Shown: one piece after another, positions 25,451-33,874 of the stretch
Layout of the letters: each line of letters begins with the position of its first letter
Position numbering within the stretch: position 1 is the stretch's first letter
Origin: Paludibacteraceae bacterium
GTDB lineage: Bacteria > Bacteroidota > Bacteroidia > Bacteroidales > Paludibacteraceae
Reading direction: 5' to 3'
Assembly (NCBI GenBank): GCA_024693065.1
Contig: JAILLP010000024.1
Coordinates: 1 to 64,000, forward strand
DNA length: 64,000 bases
Program-made: the position numbers and the translations under genes
Notes under the pieces: model-generated
Seen by the model: only the letters and a program-made list of their open reading frames with translations
What the model was told of the DNA's origin: nothing
Databases searched by the model: none

Positions 25451-26740
25451 ATGAGTACAGAAAGAAAATTACACGTAGAGACATTGGCAGTTCATGTCGG
25501 ACAAGAGACAGCAGACCCTACAACCGATTCTAGGGCAGTACCTATTTATCAAACCGCTTCATATGTGTTTAGAAACGCACAACACGCGGCAGACCGTTTC
25601 GGACTGAGGGATGCAGGTAACATCTATGGTCGTTTGACGAACACGACCCAAAGCATCTTCGAGGAGCGCGTGGCGGCTCTGGAGGGTGGAGTGGCAGGTT
25701 TGGCGGTCGCTTCTGGTGCGGCTGCGATAACATACGCACTTCAAAACGTGCTCCAGAACGGAGACCACATCATCGCCGCCGACAACCTTTATGGCGGTTC
25801 CTACAACTTGATCACGCATACGCTTTCCACTCAGGGAATCCAGTACACGATCGTCGACTTCTCTGACCTTCAGGCCGTTGAGAAGGCTATCAAGCCTAAC
25901 ACGAAGGTAATCTACGGCGAGACACTCGGCAACCCGAACTCTGACGTGCTGAACTTGGAGGGTATTTCCGAGATCGCCCATCGCCACAATATCGTCTTCA
26001 TCGTGGACAACACGTTCGCACCTATCTTGATTCAGCCTTTGAAGCATGGTGCGGATATCGTGGTGCACTCCGCCACGAAGTTCATCGGCGGACATGGCTC
26101 TTCCTTGGGTGGAGTGATTGTCGATGGCGGAAAGTTCGACTGGAAAGCGAATGCGGACAAATATCCGACTTTGGCAAAGCCAGACCCTTCTTACCACGGT
26201 GCGGTCTTCGCTGACGTCGCCGGTCCTGCAGCTTTCGTCACCAGAATCCGCGCGGTAATCCTCAGAGACACAGGTGCTTCCATCAGCCCATTCAATGCTT
26301 GGATTTTGCTGCAAGGAGTTGAAACACTGCCGCTTAGAATCGAGCGTCACGTGGAGAACACGCTGAAGGTGGTGGATTTCCTCAAGAATCACCCGAAAGT
26401 CAAAGCGGTCAACCACCCATCTTTGCCAAGCCACAGGGACAATGCTCTCTATAAAAAATATTTCCCTCAAGGAGGAGCGTCGATTTTCACTTTTGAAATC
26501 AAAGGAACTCAAAACGACGCATGGAAATTCATCGACAATCTGAAGATCTTCTCCTTGCTGGCGAACGTGGCAGACGTGAAAAGCCTTGTGATCCATCCTT
26601 ACACGACGACACACTCTCAATTGTCTAGTGAGGAACTCGCGCAACAACATATCACACCTACCACAATACGTCTTTCTATCGGCGTAGAGCACGTTGATGA
26701 TATTATCGACGACTTGAGCCAAGCATTTGACAGTATATAA
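25451..26740 (+). CDS. metY: O-acetylhomoserine sulfhydrylase (PLP enzyme)
   Basis: Makes homocysteine from O-acetylhomoserine and sulfide in methionine synthesis. The 429 residues are a full-length Cys/Met metabolism PLP enzyme. GLAVASGAAAITYAL lies in the cofactor phosphate region, YGETLGNPNSDVLN and FIVDNTFAPILIQP hold conserved Asn and Asp, and VVHSATKFIGGHGSS carries the Schiff-base Lys. The N-terminal ETLAVHVGQE and length fit MetY better than the shorter MetB/MetC enzymes. A terminator follows. The neighbouring Crp/Fnr pair could regulate it; this is untested. Confidence 0.93.
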   Translation: MSTERKLHVETLAVHVGQETADPTTDSRAVPIYQTASYVFRNAQHAADRFGLRDAGNIYGRLTNTTQSIFEERVAALEGGVAGLAVASGAAAITYALQNVLQNGDHIIAADNLYGGSYNLITHTLSTQGIQYTIVDFSDLQAVEKAIKPNTKVIYGETLGNPNSDVLNLEGISEIAHRHNIVFIVDNTFAPILIQPLKHGADIVVHSATKFIGGHGSSLGGVIVDGGKFDWKANADKYPTLAKPDPSYHGAVFADVAGPAAFVTRIRAVILRDTGASISPFNAWILLQGVETLPLRIERHVENTLKVVDFLKNHPKVKAVNHPSLPSHRDNALYKKYFPQGGASIFTFEIKGTQNDAWKFIDNLKIFSLLANVADVKSLVIHPYTTTHSQLSSEELAQQHITPTTIRLSIGVEHVDDIIDDLSQAFDSI

Positions 26741-26767
26741 ATTTTCACCTGTTAGTAAAACTGTGTT

Positions 26768-26806
26768 GGGAGGGACTACCTGATAAATGGAAGCCCCTCC
26801 CTTTTC
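26768..26806 (+). terminator. Terminator of metY
   Basis: GGGAGGGACT pairs with AGCCCCTCCC (one mismatch) and is followed by TTTT, 28 bases past the stop. Confidence 0.8.
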
Positions 26807-26959
26807 TGTCATCGTAAGCAATTGACATACAACAATATGCGAAAACTACCAAGAATTAAGGGAAAGCATCCTGCCCTATTTTTTATTAAAACAGTGTTTT
26901 TTTGGAACACTCCTTAATTAATTTCTTATCTTCGCGTATATAATTTGAATGCATAAGAA

Positions 26960-28072
26960 ATGGAAGACTTCATCGTATCCGCAAGGAAATACCGCCCGAC
27001 CACATTCCTATCAGTTGTCGGTCAGAGTGCGTTGACCAATACGTTGAAACGCTCCATCTCCAGCAAACACTTAGCCCACGCATACTTGTTCTGCGGACCA
27101 CGCGGCGTGGGTAAGACCACCTGCGCAAGAATCTTCGCCAAGACAATCAACTGCATGAATCCCACTGCGGATGGTGATGCATGTAACGAATGTGAGTCGT
27201 GCAAGGCATTCAACGAACAACGTTCGTACAACATCCACGAACTCGATGCGGCATCCAACAACTCGGTGGACGATATCCGTTCCCTGATTGACCAAGTGCG
27301 CATCCCTCCTCAAATCGGACAATACAGCGTCTACATCATAGATGAGGTGCATATGCTTTCCCCTGCCGCCTTCAACGCCTTCCTTAAGACATTGGAGGAG
27401 CCACCCGCTCACGCAATTTTCATCCTGGCGACGACGGAGAAGCACAAAATATTACCTACCATTCTTTCCCGCTGTCAAATATATGACTTCAACCGAATGG
27501 GTATCGAAGACACCATCAAGCATTTGCAGATGGTGGCGGAAAAAGAGGGCATCAAAGCTGAAACGGAAGCCCTGGGCATCATTGCGCAGAAAGCGGACGG
27601 AGGTATGCGTGACGCACTCTCCATCTTCGACCAAATAGCGGCGAGCACGGATGGAAACATCACCTATCAAGGCGTTCTGGAAAACCTGAACGTATTGGAC
27701 TATGATTACTATTTCAAATTGGTCGACCTATTCTTCGCAGGGAAAGTCCCCGACAGTCTGCTGATATTCAACGAAATACTCAACAAAGGGTTTGAGGCGC
27801 AGAACTTCGTAAACGGACTAAGCTCCCATTTGAGGGATTTAATGGTTTGCAAAGACACTCAGACGATACAGCTATTGGATGTGGGGGCCAATGTGAAGGA
27901 ATTGTATCTAAAACAAGCGCAGAACGAGGCCTGCACGAACGATTTCCTCTACAAAGCACTGATGATCTGCAACCAATGCGATCTCAACTACAAAGCCAGC
28001 AAAAACAAAAGGTTGCTCGTTGAGTTGATGCTTATCCGACTTTGCCAATTGTCGGATGAAAAAAAAAAATAA
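26960..28072 (+). CDS. dnaX: DNA polymerase III gamma/tau, gamma-length reading frame
   Basis: Clamp-loader ATPase of the replisome. The 370 residues cover domains I-III: Walker A GPRGVGKT (46-53), zinc Cys65/75/78/81, Walker B IIDEV (126-130), arginine finger SRC (170-172) and the oligomerisation domain ending LMLIRLCQLSDEKKK. The frame then hits TAA inside or just after a run of 11 A (28059-28069). Bacteroides DnaX is a single ORF of about 600 residues, so this product is as long as a gamma subunit and stops exactly where the tau-specific part begins. The remainder continues in a different frame from 28056. Either slippage makes tau, as known for Thermus dnaX, or the run length is miscalled or mutated. 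Confidence 0.93.
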   Translation: MEDFIVSARKYRPTTFLSVVGQSALTNTLKRSISSKHLAHAYLFCGPRGVGKTTCARIFAKTINCMNPTADGDACNECESCKAFNEQRSYNIHELDAASNNSVDDIRSLIDQVRIPPQIGQYSVYIIDEVHMLSPAAFNAFLKTLEEPPAHAIFILATTEKHKILPTILSRCQIYDFNRMGIEDTIKHLQMVAEKEGIKAETEALGIIAQKADGGMRDALSIFDQIAASTDGNITYQGVLENLNVLDYDYYFKLVDLFFAGKVPDSLLIFNEILNKGFEAQNFVNGLSSHLRDLMVCKDTQTIQLLDVGANVKELYLKQAQNEACTNDFLYKALMICNQCDLNYKASKNKRLLVELMLIRLCQLSDEKKK

Positions 28073-28712
28073 TTGGGTAGACGATTGTTTCGCCGAAGAG
28101 ATTCCTCTCCAAATATTCTTGCCAAGCACAACAGCTCTCCGTCAAGGGACAAAACCCGCCACCAAGACGAACGGAGCGTCCATGCCACAAACAGCCCAAA
28201 ACACACAAGCGGCAACACAAACGAATGCGCTCCGCTCACCTGTCCAGAGCGCGAATAAGGCGATGACCTTCTCCATCAAGGACACGATGCAGAAAAAAGT
28301 GGAAGTGGAGGAGAAAAAAGCAGAGGAGACGGTGAATATAAGTGCGGAAAGAACGGAGTTCTCTCAAGAATCGCTCGTCAAAGTATGGAACAACTATACC
28401 CAATACACCAAAGACAAACCGGTGCTCCAACAAACGATACAACAATGCAAGCCTGTCCTCGGGACAGATTTCCGCATCATGCTTGCGGTCTACAACTCAT
28501 CCCAGGAGGAAATCATGATGGACGAAAGAATTCGGCTCGTGAATTACCTACGAAAGGAACTACACAATGGCGCCATCGAATTGGAGATTAGAATATGTGA
28601 GGCGGGCGACAACGTGAAGTCATACACCAGCAAGGAACTGTTTGTGAAAATGCTGGAGCACAACCCAAGCTTGTCAAAACTTACCAGGGAGTTGAATCTA
28701 GAACTATCTTGA
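28056..28712 (+). CDS. dnaX: DnaX tau-specific C-terminal extension (other frame)
   Basis: About 214 residues that continue DnaX in the +1 frame relative to the first part. A low-complexity Gln/Thr/Ala linker (about 30-75) is followed by a folded domain (SLVKVWNNYTQYTKDKP ... VNYLRKELHNGAIELEIRI ... LEHNPSLSKLTRELNLEL) typical of the Bacteroidota tau C-terminus, which contacts polymerase and helicase. Together with the first frame the total is near 588 residues, the expected full length. The first ATG (28056) overlaps the end of the upstream frame, but this is most likely not a separate gene. Removing one A from the run joins the frames. Confidence 0.85.
   Translation: MKKKNNWVDDCFAEEIPLQIFLPSTTALRQGTKPATKTNGASMPQTAQNTQAATQTNALRSPVQSANKAMTFSIKDTMQKKVEVEEKKAEETVNISAERTEFSQESLVKVWNNYTQYTKDKPVLQQTIQQCKPVLGTDFRIMLAVYNSSQEEIMMDERIRLVNYLRKELHNGAIELEIRICEAGDNVKSYTSKELFVKMLEHNPSLSKLTRELNLELS
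28059..28069 (+). other. A11 slippage site in dnaX
   Basis: Eleven consecutive A. With 11 A the frame ends at TAA (28070-28072) and gives gamma. With 10 A, or 13, it enters the tau frame. With 12 A it ends at TAG (28078-28080). So only certain slippage events make tau, and the encoded length makes gamma. Confidence 0.8.
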
Positions 28713-28728
28713 AATTGTCACAAAAAAA

Positions 28729-28760
28729 ACGCAGGGAGGCGAACACCCCCTTGCGTTTCC
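28729..28760. terminator. Bidirectional terminator after dnaX and the small gene
   Basis: ACGCAGGG pairs imperfectly with CCTTGCGT. It is followed by a T-rich stretch on the plus strand and by T8 on the minus strand, serving the convergent dnaX and small-protein genes. Confidence 0.65.
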
Positions 28761-28785
28761 TTCCGAGTAAACAATTAATTTTATT

Positions 28786-28998
28786 TCATGCGACAGGGTA
28801 CGTGTAATTTGGGTCCATACTCAAATCCACGACAAAAGAACGAGCGAAGCATTTCAGCTTTGCGATAGACTCGTCCGACGGGGACAAATACTCCGCAGGG
28901 GAATTTACTTCATTAAATTCACTAAGGATGCCATCCTCCTCGGCAGTGCCCCATTCATGATCATAAGTAAGAAAATTTTGAGTAAAAAGTTTTATCAT
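28786..28998 (-). CDS. Small hypothetical protein
   Basis: 70 residues from the ATG at 28998 (MIKLFTQNFLTYDHEW); an in-frame GTG two codons upstream is less likely. Acidic and polar, with no signal peptide, membrane segment or motif I recognise. It ends YTYPVA and has a strong terminator just past its stop. It is convergent with dnaX. No function can be assigned. Confidence 0.5.
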   Translation of the reverse strand: MIKLFTQNFLTYDHEWGTAEEDGILSEFNEVNSPAEYLSPSDESIAKLKCFARSFVVDLSMDPNYTYPVA

Positions 28999-29163
28999 AC
29001 GCACATTGTTTTTTTTAGTTTATCTATTACTGAAACGATTTATTCCCTCTTTTATTATGAAATTCATGAAGTATTTTTATTGATTTTGTAATTCACGAAA
29101 AACAAGCGTAAATACGAGCATTTCAACGTTTTCCGCACTCTTTTCTCCTGAAATTACTCAAAA

Positions 29164-29620
29164 TTGTCCACAAATTCCTTCAAATTGTACACATCGATTC
29201 CGCGTTAAAGGGATAATATTGCAACGAAAAATAACAATGACCCTTATTTGTAAACATAAACACTATATGCAAACCTTAATTTAGTACCATTTTGAAGCAC
29301 AATAAGAATAAGCCGTGATTCGATTCACGGCTTTTCTTGATTTATAGGAGAACGAATGCAGCCACAACCCCAGGGAAAACCTCACGGGCAGGGGAAGACA
29401 CCTCGGATGCAATACAGACATCTCTGGCGTGTGCAACAGGAAGATGCGTGTGGACAAAACGAAAAATCGTGTGGATTTTTCAGTTTCTCCACAAAAAAGC
29501 GAAAATAATCCACAATACAAAAGCCATTTTGGTTGTAAAATTGCAACAGAAACGATAAGGAAAGCGTTCCGTAAGTTTCTACAAAATTTAGACCCTATTA
29601 TATAAATATACTATATCCGT
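29164..29620. other. Gene-free region with DnaA-box-like cluster (candidate origin)
   Basis: Between the small gene and murB lie 780 bases with no convincing gene. Six 9-mers close to the DnaA box TTATCCACA are seen: TTGTCCACA at 29164, TTGTACACA at 29185, its complement form TGTGGACAA at 29449, TGTGGATTT at 29470, TTCTCCACA at 29485 and TAATCCACA at 29506. Four fall within 66 bp and are followed by an AT-rich stretch (29580-29620), with insulating hairpins at 29311 and 29652. None is a perfect box, so origin function is inference. Confidence 0.4.
29311..29335 (+). terminator. Orphan terminator hairpin
   Basis: AGCCGTGA pairs with TCACGGCT around TTCGAT and is followed by TTT. No plus-strand gene ends nearby, so it may end a small RNA or insulate the region. 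Confidence 0.6.
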
Positions 29621-29651
29621 CTAACCTTAGAGAAATATGAAAAAATAGTTT

Positions 29652-29695
29652 GCGCCAAGAGCTTAATCAACCGATTAAGCTCTTGGCGCTTTTAT
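29652..29695 (+). terminator. Orphan perfect hairpin upstream of murB 3' end
   Basis: A perfect 17-bp stem (GCGCCAAGAGCTTAATC and its complement) with loop AACC is followed by TTTTAT. No plus-strand gene is seen before it. Facing the other way it could stop murB transcription, but the T-run is on the plus side. Confidence 0.7.
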
Positions 29696-29784
29696 AGGGA
29701 GGATAAAAACCTTGAAAACGAAAATCAAACAAGCAAACAACGAACAACACCTCCGAACGATGAAGAACCGACAGGAACCAGTTT

Positions 29785-30804
29785 TTAAGGAACCTTTATC
29801 ACCTCTGGGGAAATCTCCAAACCGAATTTATCCCGAATCGACGCAACAATGCTCTGCGCCAAATTCCACACGTCAAAGCCTGTGGCGCCACCCAAATTGA
29901 CCAAGACGAGCGCCTGCTTCTCATACACACCCACTGTGCCCATTTTCCTACCTTTCCAGCCAGCTTGTTCAATCAGCCAGCCCGCAGGAACTTTACACCC
30001 GTTTTTCATCTCATAGAAAGGCATCTGGGGATAATCTTTCAATAAATTATCCACCACGGCACGATCCACCACCGGATTTTTAAAGAAACTACCCGCACTT
30101 CCTATTTCGGCAGGATCCGGCAATTTCTCGCGACGGATACGGCGAACCGCCCCACGTATTTCTCGCAACGCACCCTCTTTCCCCGACGTAATGTCTGCCG
30201 GCAACGAAGAACGCAAGTTGCCGTAATCCAAATGCAATTGATGGCTGCCCGCTTTCGTCAGGCGGAAATCCACCGACAAGACCACATACTGGGGATTGGA
30301 TTTGAAGGAACTATTACGATAACCAAATGTGCATTCCACGTTAGAAAACGTACGAGTCAAGCCATTCGACGTGTCAAACACATGGACGCATTCCACCACA
30401 TCCTTCGCTTCCACACCATACGCACCGACGTTCTGTACAGGCGCAGCTCCGACACTGCAGGGTATTGCGGAGAGATTCTCCATACCACCCCACCCGTTCG
30501 ACACCGCATGCTCGATGAAATCGTCCAATATGATTCCAGCATCCGCTCTCACCAAAAGATTATTGTCGTTTTCTTCCAAGACCTTGATCCCTGATGCGAC
30601 AGAATGGATAATCACGCCGTGGTAATCTCCACAAAAAAGAAGATTCGCCCCACACCCAACCGACATCCACTGTCCGTTGAAGATACCCTGTTCGTACAGG
30701 CTCTTCAACTCCTCACCGCCTGCATATTCAATGAACCTATCGCACAATGCGGGTATGCCAAACGTATTGTTACCCTTCAGTTGATAATTCCTATATTCTT
30801 TCAT
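29785..30804 (-). CDS. murB: UDP-N-acetylmuramate dehydrogenase
   Basis: Reduces UDP-GlcNAc-enolpyruvate to UDP-MurNAc in peptidoglycan synthesis. 339 residues with an FAD-binding N-terminal half (SVGCGANLLF; NLSAIPCSVGAAPVQNVGAYGVE). GSAGSFFKNPVV holds the catalytic Ser, and SPEVIKVP at the end probably holds the C-terminal Glu. The length and the YGVE segment fit type I MurB as in E. coli. A single gene, with no operon partners visible. Confidence 0.95.
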   Translation of the reverse strand: MKEYRNYQLKGNNTFGIPALCDRFIEYAGGEELKSLYEQGIFNGQWMSVGCGANLLFCGDYHGVIIHSVASGIKVLEENDNNLLVRADAGIILDDFIEHAVSNGWGGMENLSAIPCSVGAAPVQNVGAYGVEAKDVVECVHVFDTSNGLTRTFSNVECTFGYRNSSFKSNPQYVVLSVDFRLTKAGSHQLHLDYGNLRSSLPADITSGKEGALREIRGAVRRIRREKLPDPAEIGSAGSFFKNPVVDRAVVDNLLKDYPQMPFYEMKNGCKVPAGWLIEQAGWKGRKMGTVGVYEKQALVLVNLGGATGFDVWNLAQSIVASIRDKFGLEISPEVIKVP

Positions 30805-31019
30805 ACTTCATCTCTTTTCTCACAAAGTTAACCTTTCAACGACAAACAACACATAAACTTGACACCTTTTTTAGCTGATAGGAGCTCTGTTCCCTTTTCC
30901 CTCAGCCCTGTCACGCCCAAAAATCCCTTCTCTGCTCCCCTCGACTGACTGTAATTGTTTGATTTGCAACATAATCGAAAGTACGGTCTCCTTTTTTTGA
31001 AAAATTCCCGTATGGTGTC

Positions 31020-31050
31020 TTGCAAAAATGGATAATAAGCCGTATCTTTG
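31020..31050 (+). promoter_or_regulatory. Promoter of tRNA-His
   Basis: TTG (31020-31022), 20-nt spacer, TATCTTTG (31043-31050), 15 bases before the tRNA. Confidence 0.7.
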
Positions 31051-31065
31051 CACCGCAAATTTGAT

Positions 31066-31140
31066 GGTGGGAATAGCTCAGTTGGTTAGAGTATCAGATT
31101 GTGGTCCTGAGGGTCGTGGGTTCGATCCCCATTTCCCACC
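31066..31140 (+). tRNA. tRNA-His (GTG)
   Basis: A full cloverleaf with acceptor stem GTGGGAA/TTCCCAC and the extra G(-1) typical of tRNA-His opposite discriminator C. D-loop AGCTCAGTTGGTTAGAG, anticodon GTG in the loop TTGTGGT, T-arm GTTCGATCC. CCA is not encoded. Confidence 0.97.
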
Positions 31141-31154
31141 CAAAGAAAGGCAGT

Positions 31155-31187
31155 AAGCCGTTTCCTAATTATAGGAGACGGCTTTTT
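31155..31187 (+). terminator. Terminator of tRNA-His
   Basis: AAGCCGTTTCCTA pairs with TAGGAGACGGCTT (one wobble) and is followed by T-run. Confidence 0.85.
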
Positions 31188-31235
31188 TATTTCCCGTGAA
31201 TTTTATACTTTTGGGGGAAAGTAGACATATCTGTC

Positions 31236-32498
31236 ATGAAGGATAAAAAATTATCGCCATGGGCTTGGGTGCCCACCCTCTATTTTGCGGAAGGAATCCC
31301 TTACGCTATCGTGAACACATTCGCGTTGATCATGTACAAACGGCTAGGACTCTCCAATGCGGACGCAGCCCTGTACACTAGTTGGCTTTACTTGCCATGG
31401 GTTATCAAACCGTTTTGGAGCCCGTTCGTGGACATCATAAAAACCAAAAGATGGTGGGTCCTCGCCATGCAAAGCCTCATTGCGATGGGCTTGGCGGGCG
31501 TCGCTTTCTGCATCCCTCTCTCATTCTTCCTGCAGAGCACGCTTGCTTTGTTGTGGCTAGTGGCCTTCAGCTCGGCTACGCACGACATCTCGGCGGACGG
31601 CTTCTATATGTTGGCTTTGAGCGAGAAGAACCAGTCTCTGTTTGTGGGTATCCGAAGCACATTCTATCGAATCTCGATGGTCGTGGGACAAGGCGCACTC
31701 GTTATTCTAGCGGGCTATCTGGAACGCATGTCGGATAATGACGTCCCTTTCGCATGGGGCACGACGCTCTATATTTGCGCCGGCCTTTTCCTCGCTTTCG
31801 CATTGTACCATTTTTATGTGTTGCCTAAGCCGGACAAGGATAGGAAGGTCAGCTCGGGAAATCCTGTGAAATCATTCTTTTCTTCTTTCGGCTCATTCTT
31901 CCAGAAACCAGGCATCTATGTCTCGGTGCTTTTTATCCTTCTGTTCAGGCTAGGGGAAGCGCAGCTTACGAAAATCGCTTCTCCGTTCTTGATGGATGCG
32001 GTCTCTGAAGGAGGGCTCGGCCTCTCCACTACGGAAATCGGTTTCGCCTACGGAACGGTGGGTGTGCTGGCACTGACCGTGGGAGGAATATTGGGCGGAA
32101 TACTCGTCTCGAAAGATGGTTTGTCCAAATGGCTCTGGCCTATGGTGTTGAGCATGAACGCACCTAACTTGCTTTATGTATACATGTCGGTCGCTCAGCC
32201 GGAAAACTATGTGCTGATTTGCGGTTTGGTGGCCCTTGAGCAATTCGGTTACGGCTTCGGTTTCACCGCCTTCATGCTTTACCTGATCTACGTCTCGAAA
32301 GGGGAGTATTCCACTTCCCACTATGCGATCTGTACAGGTTTCATGGCGCTTGGCATGATGATTCCGGGAATGTTCGCGGGATGGATCCAAGAACATATCG
32401 GCTACACGCACTTCTTCCTATGGGTCTGCCTCTGCACCATACCGGGTATGCTGATCATCAAGTGGCTAGCGTTCGATTCAGATTTCGGAAAGAAATAA
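31236..32498 (+). CDS. MFS transporter, AmpG-like
   Basis: 420 residues with 12 predicted helices. The start WAWVPTLYFAEGIPYAIVN and DISADGFYMLALSE are typical of the AmpG/PAT branch of the major facilitator superfamily, which imports anhydro-muropeptides (AmpG) or acetyl-CoA. Muropeptide recycling is plausible but unproven. A -7 element TACTTTTG (31206-31213) precedes it without a clear -33. It stands alone after the tRNA terminator. Confidence 0.8.
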   Translation: MKDKKLSPWAWVPTLYFAEGIPYAIVNTFALIMYKRLGLSNADAALYTSWLYLPWVIKPFWSPFVDIIKTKRWWVLAMQSLIAMGLAGVAFCIPLSFFLQSTLALLWLVAFSSATHDISADGFYMLALSEKNQSLFVGIRSTFYRISMVVGQGALVILAGYLERMSDNDVPFAWGTTLYICAGLFLAFALYHFYVLPKPDKDRKVSSGNPVKSFFSSFGSFFQKPGIYVSVLFILLFRLGEAQLTKIASPFLMDAVSEGGLGLSTTEIGFAYGTVGVLALTVGGILGGILVSKDGLSKWLWPMVLSMNAPNLLYVYMSVAQPENYVLICGLVALEQFGYGFGFTAFMLYLIYVSKGEYSTSHYAICTGFMALGMMIPGMFAGWIQEHIGYTHFFLWVCLCTIPGMLIIKWLAFDSDFGKK

Positions 32499-32860
32499 CC
32501 CGCCTCACCGATATCCCTTTGCCACAATCAAAAAGGGCTTTCACATAGAAGCGGGGGTGCCGGATAGGAATAGGCACCCTGACAAGGTATTCTCCGAACA
32601 AAAACCCTACGGGGCATAAAAAAGGAATCCCCTACAGCAGATTCACATCTCCCGTAGAGGACATTGGTTGTTTATTGTAAATATTCTTATAATAGTAAGG
32701 AGATATATATCCTGTTTATAATATACGTTTCAACTATTAAAAAACAACTTTTAAAAAAATAACTTGACGATTACATTGGCAAAATTAGGTATTTTGAGGA
32801 AAAATGCTCACCTTTGTGACCGATATTATTCTATGACATCAATCGATAAAACCGATTAGT
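32499..32860. other. Intergenic region with weak hairpins
   Basis: A 7-bp stem (GGGTGCC/GGCACCC, 32555-32579) and a long-loop pair (CTACGGG/CCCGTAG, 32607-32657) are seen, neither with a T-run. The AT-rich last 200 bases probably hold the LysR promoter, but no consensus match is visible. No gene is evident. Confidence 0.4.
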
Positions 32861-33754
32861 GTGGAACTGAGGCAAATAAAATACTACATCAAAGCGGCGG
32901 AACTACTGAATTTCACAGAAGCCGCCAAGCAACTACATATCACGCAAAGTACTCTATCTCAACAGATAAAGCAACTTGAGGCGGAGATGAATGTGACCCT
33001 CTTCGACCGCATAGGCAAGCGGGTCTACCTGACGGAAGCGGGCTGCGAATTTTTACCGTTCGCCAAACAAACAATAAACGACACGGAGATGGGTATGCAA
33101 AGATTGCTGGATTTGCAGGAAATCAGGAAAGGAACACTGAGGATCGGCATCACCTATAGCCTAAGCTTCGGATTAGCGCAAATACTGCTCCGTTTCATGA
33201 AGGAGTACCCGAATATCAAGATAGAGGTCATTTACAGCACCGCATTAGAGCTTCTGGAGATGCTGAAGGCGCGTGATCTGGACCTGGTTTTTTCCTTTAG
33301 CATGCGGATACAAGAAGACCAGGTGGAGGTGTCCGACCTCTACGAAGTGCCACTCTGCGCCATTGTCCACAAACGACACGTCCTCGCGCAACACAAAGAG
33401 GTATCCATCAAAGAACTCAAGAAGTATTCGCTGGTGCTTCCTTCCCTGGGACTAAGCGCAAGGAGCGTACTGGACGAGATACTGAAGACTTGCAACGAGC
33501 ATCTGGATCCACACCTAGAGATGAACGACGTAAACATTCTGCTACAGTTGGTGGAGTCCTCCCTCTTCACAACCATATTGTCCCAGACCACCATCATGGG
33601 CAGGAACGAGCTGGTGGCCATCCCCATCGCCGAACAGAGAGGAAAGATGATCGCCTCCGTGCTGACCCTGAAAGGAGCCTACCAAAAAGCATCCGCCACA
33701 GCCTTCCTCAACTACTTCAAGGAAGAACTGGCCTACACGAAAGCACTGATATAG
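32861..33754 (+). CDS. LysR-family transcriptional regulator
   Basis: 297 residues from a GTG start (MELRQIKYYIKAAELL). The winged HTH is at 2-60 (FTEAAKQLHITQSTLSQQIK, LFDRIGKRVYLTEAG). A periplasmic-binding-protein-like effector domain fills about 90-295 (KGTLRIGITYSL, VVGQ-like strands). The effector and regulon are unknown. The next gene, an SDR on the same strand 120 bp downstream, is a possible target; LysR proteins usually face their target gene, so this is weak. Confidence 0.9.
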   Translation: MELRQIKYYIKAAELLNFTEAAKQLHITQSTLSQQIKQLEAEMNVTLFDRIGKRVYLTEAGCEFLPFAKQTINDTEMGMQRLLDLQEIRKGTLRIGITYSLSFGLAQILLRFMKEYPNIKIEVIYSTALELLEMLKARDLDLVFSFSMRIQEDQVEVSDLYEVPLCAIVHKRHVLAQHKEVSIKELKKYSLVLPSLGLSARSVLDEILKTCNEHLDPHLEMNDVNILLQLVESSLFTTILSQTTIMGRNELVAIPIAEQRGKMIASVLTLKGAYQKASATAFLNYFKEELAYTKALI

Positions 33755-33792
33755 AGAATTAAGAATTATGAATTATGAATTAAGAATTATCC
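33755..33792. repeat. Short AT-rich direct repeats
   Basis: GAATTAAGAATTATGAATTAT is followed by a second GAATTAAGAATTAT. A shorter relative (GAATTAAGAATT) lies after amt at 12247. A non-coding simple repeat of a kind seen between Bacteroidota genes. Confidence 0.6.
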
Positions 33793-33874
33793 TCTCAAAA
33801 ACTATTAAAACAAGTATTCCTATCGCAGTTTTTCTTATTTTTGCATAAAAATACAAGTTTTAAACTCGACAAAG

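Noticed and set aside
28059-28072. Ribosomal -1 frameshift as the source of tau
   Set aside because: A -1 shift enters the frame that ends at TAG (28078), not the tau frame. Slippage with one A fewer, or a +1 shift, is needed.
28056-28712. A separate gene beginning at the overlapping ATG
   Set aside because: The sequence is the tau C-terminal extension of DnaX, including its linker. It has no promoter or ribosome site of its own.
29337-29558. Short plus-strand open frame in the murB-upstream gap
   Set aside because: It has unbalanced composition, no ribosome site and no recognisable domain; it overlaps DnaA-box-like repeats.
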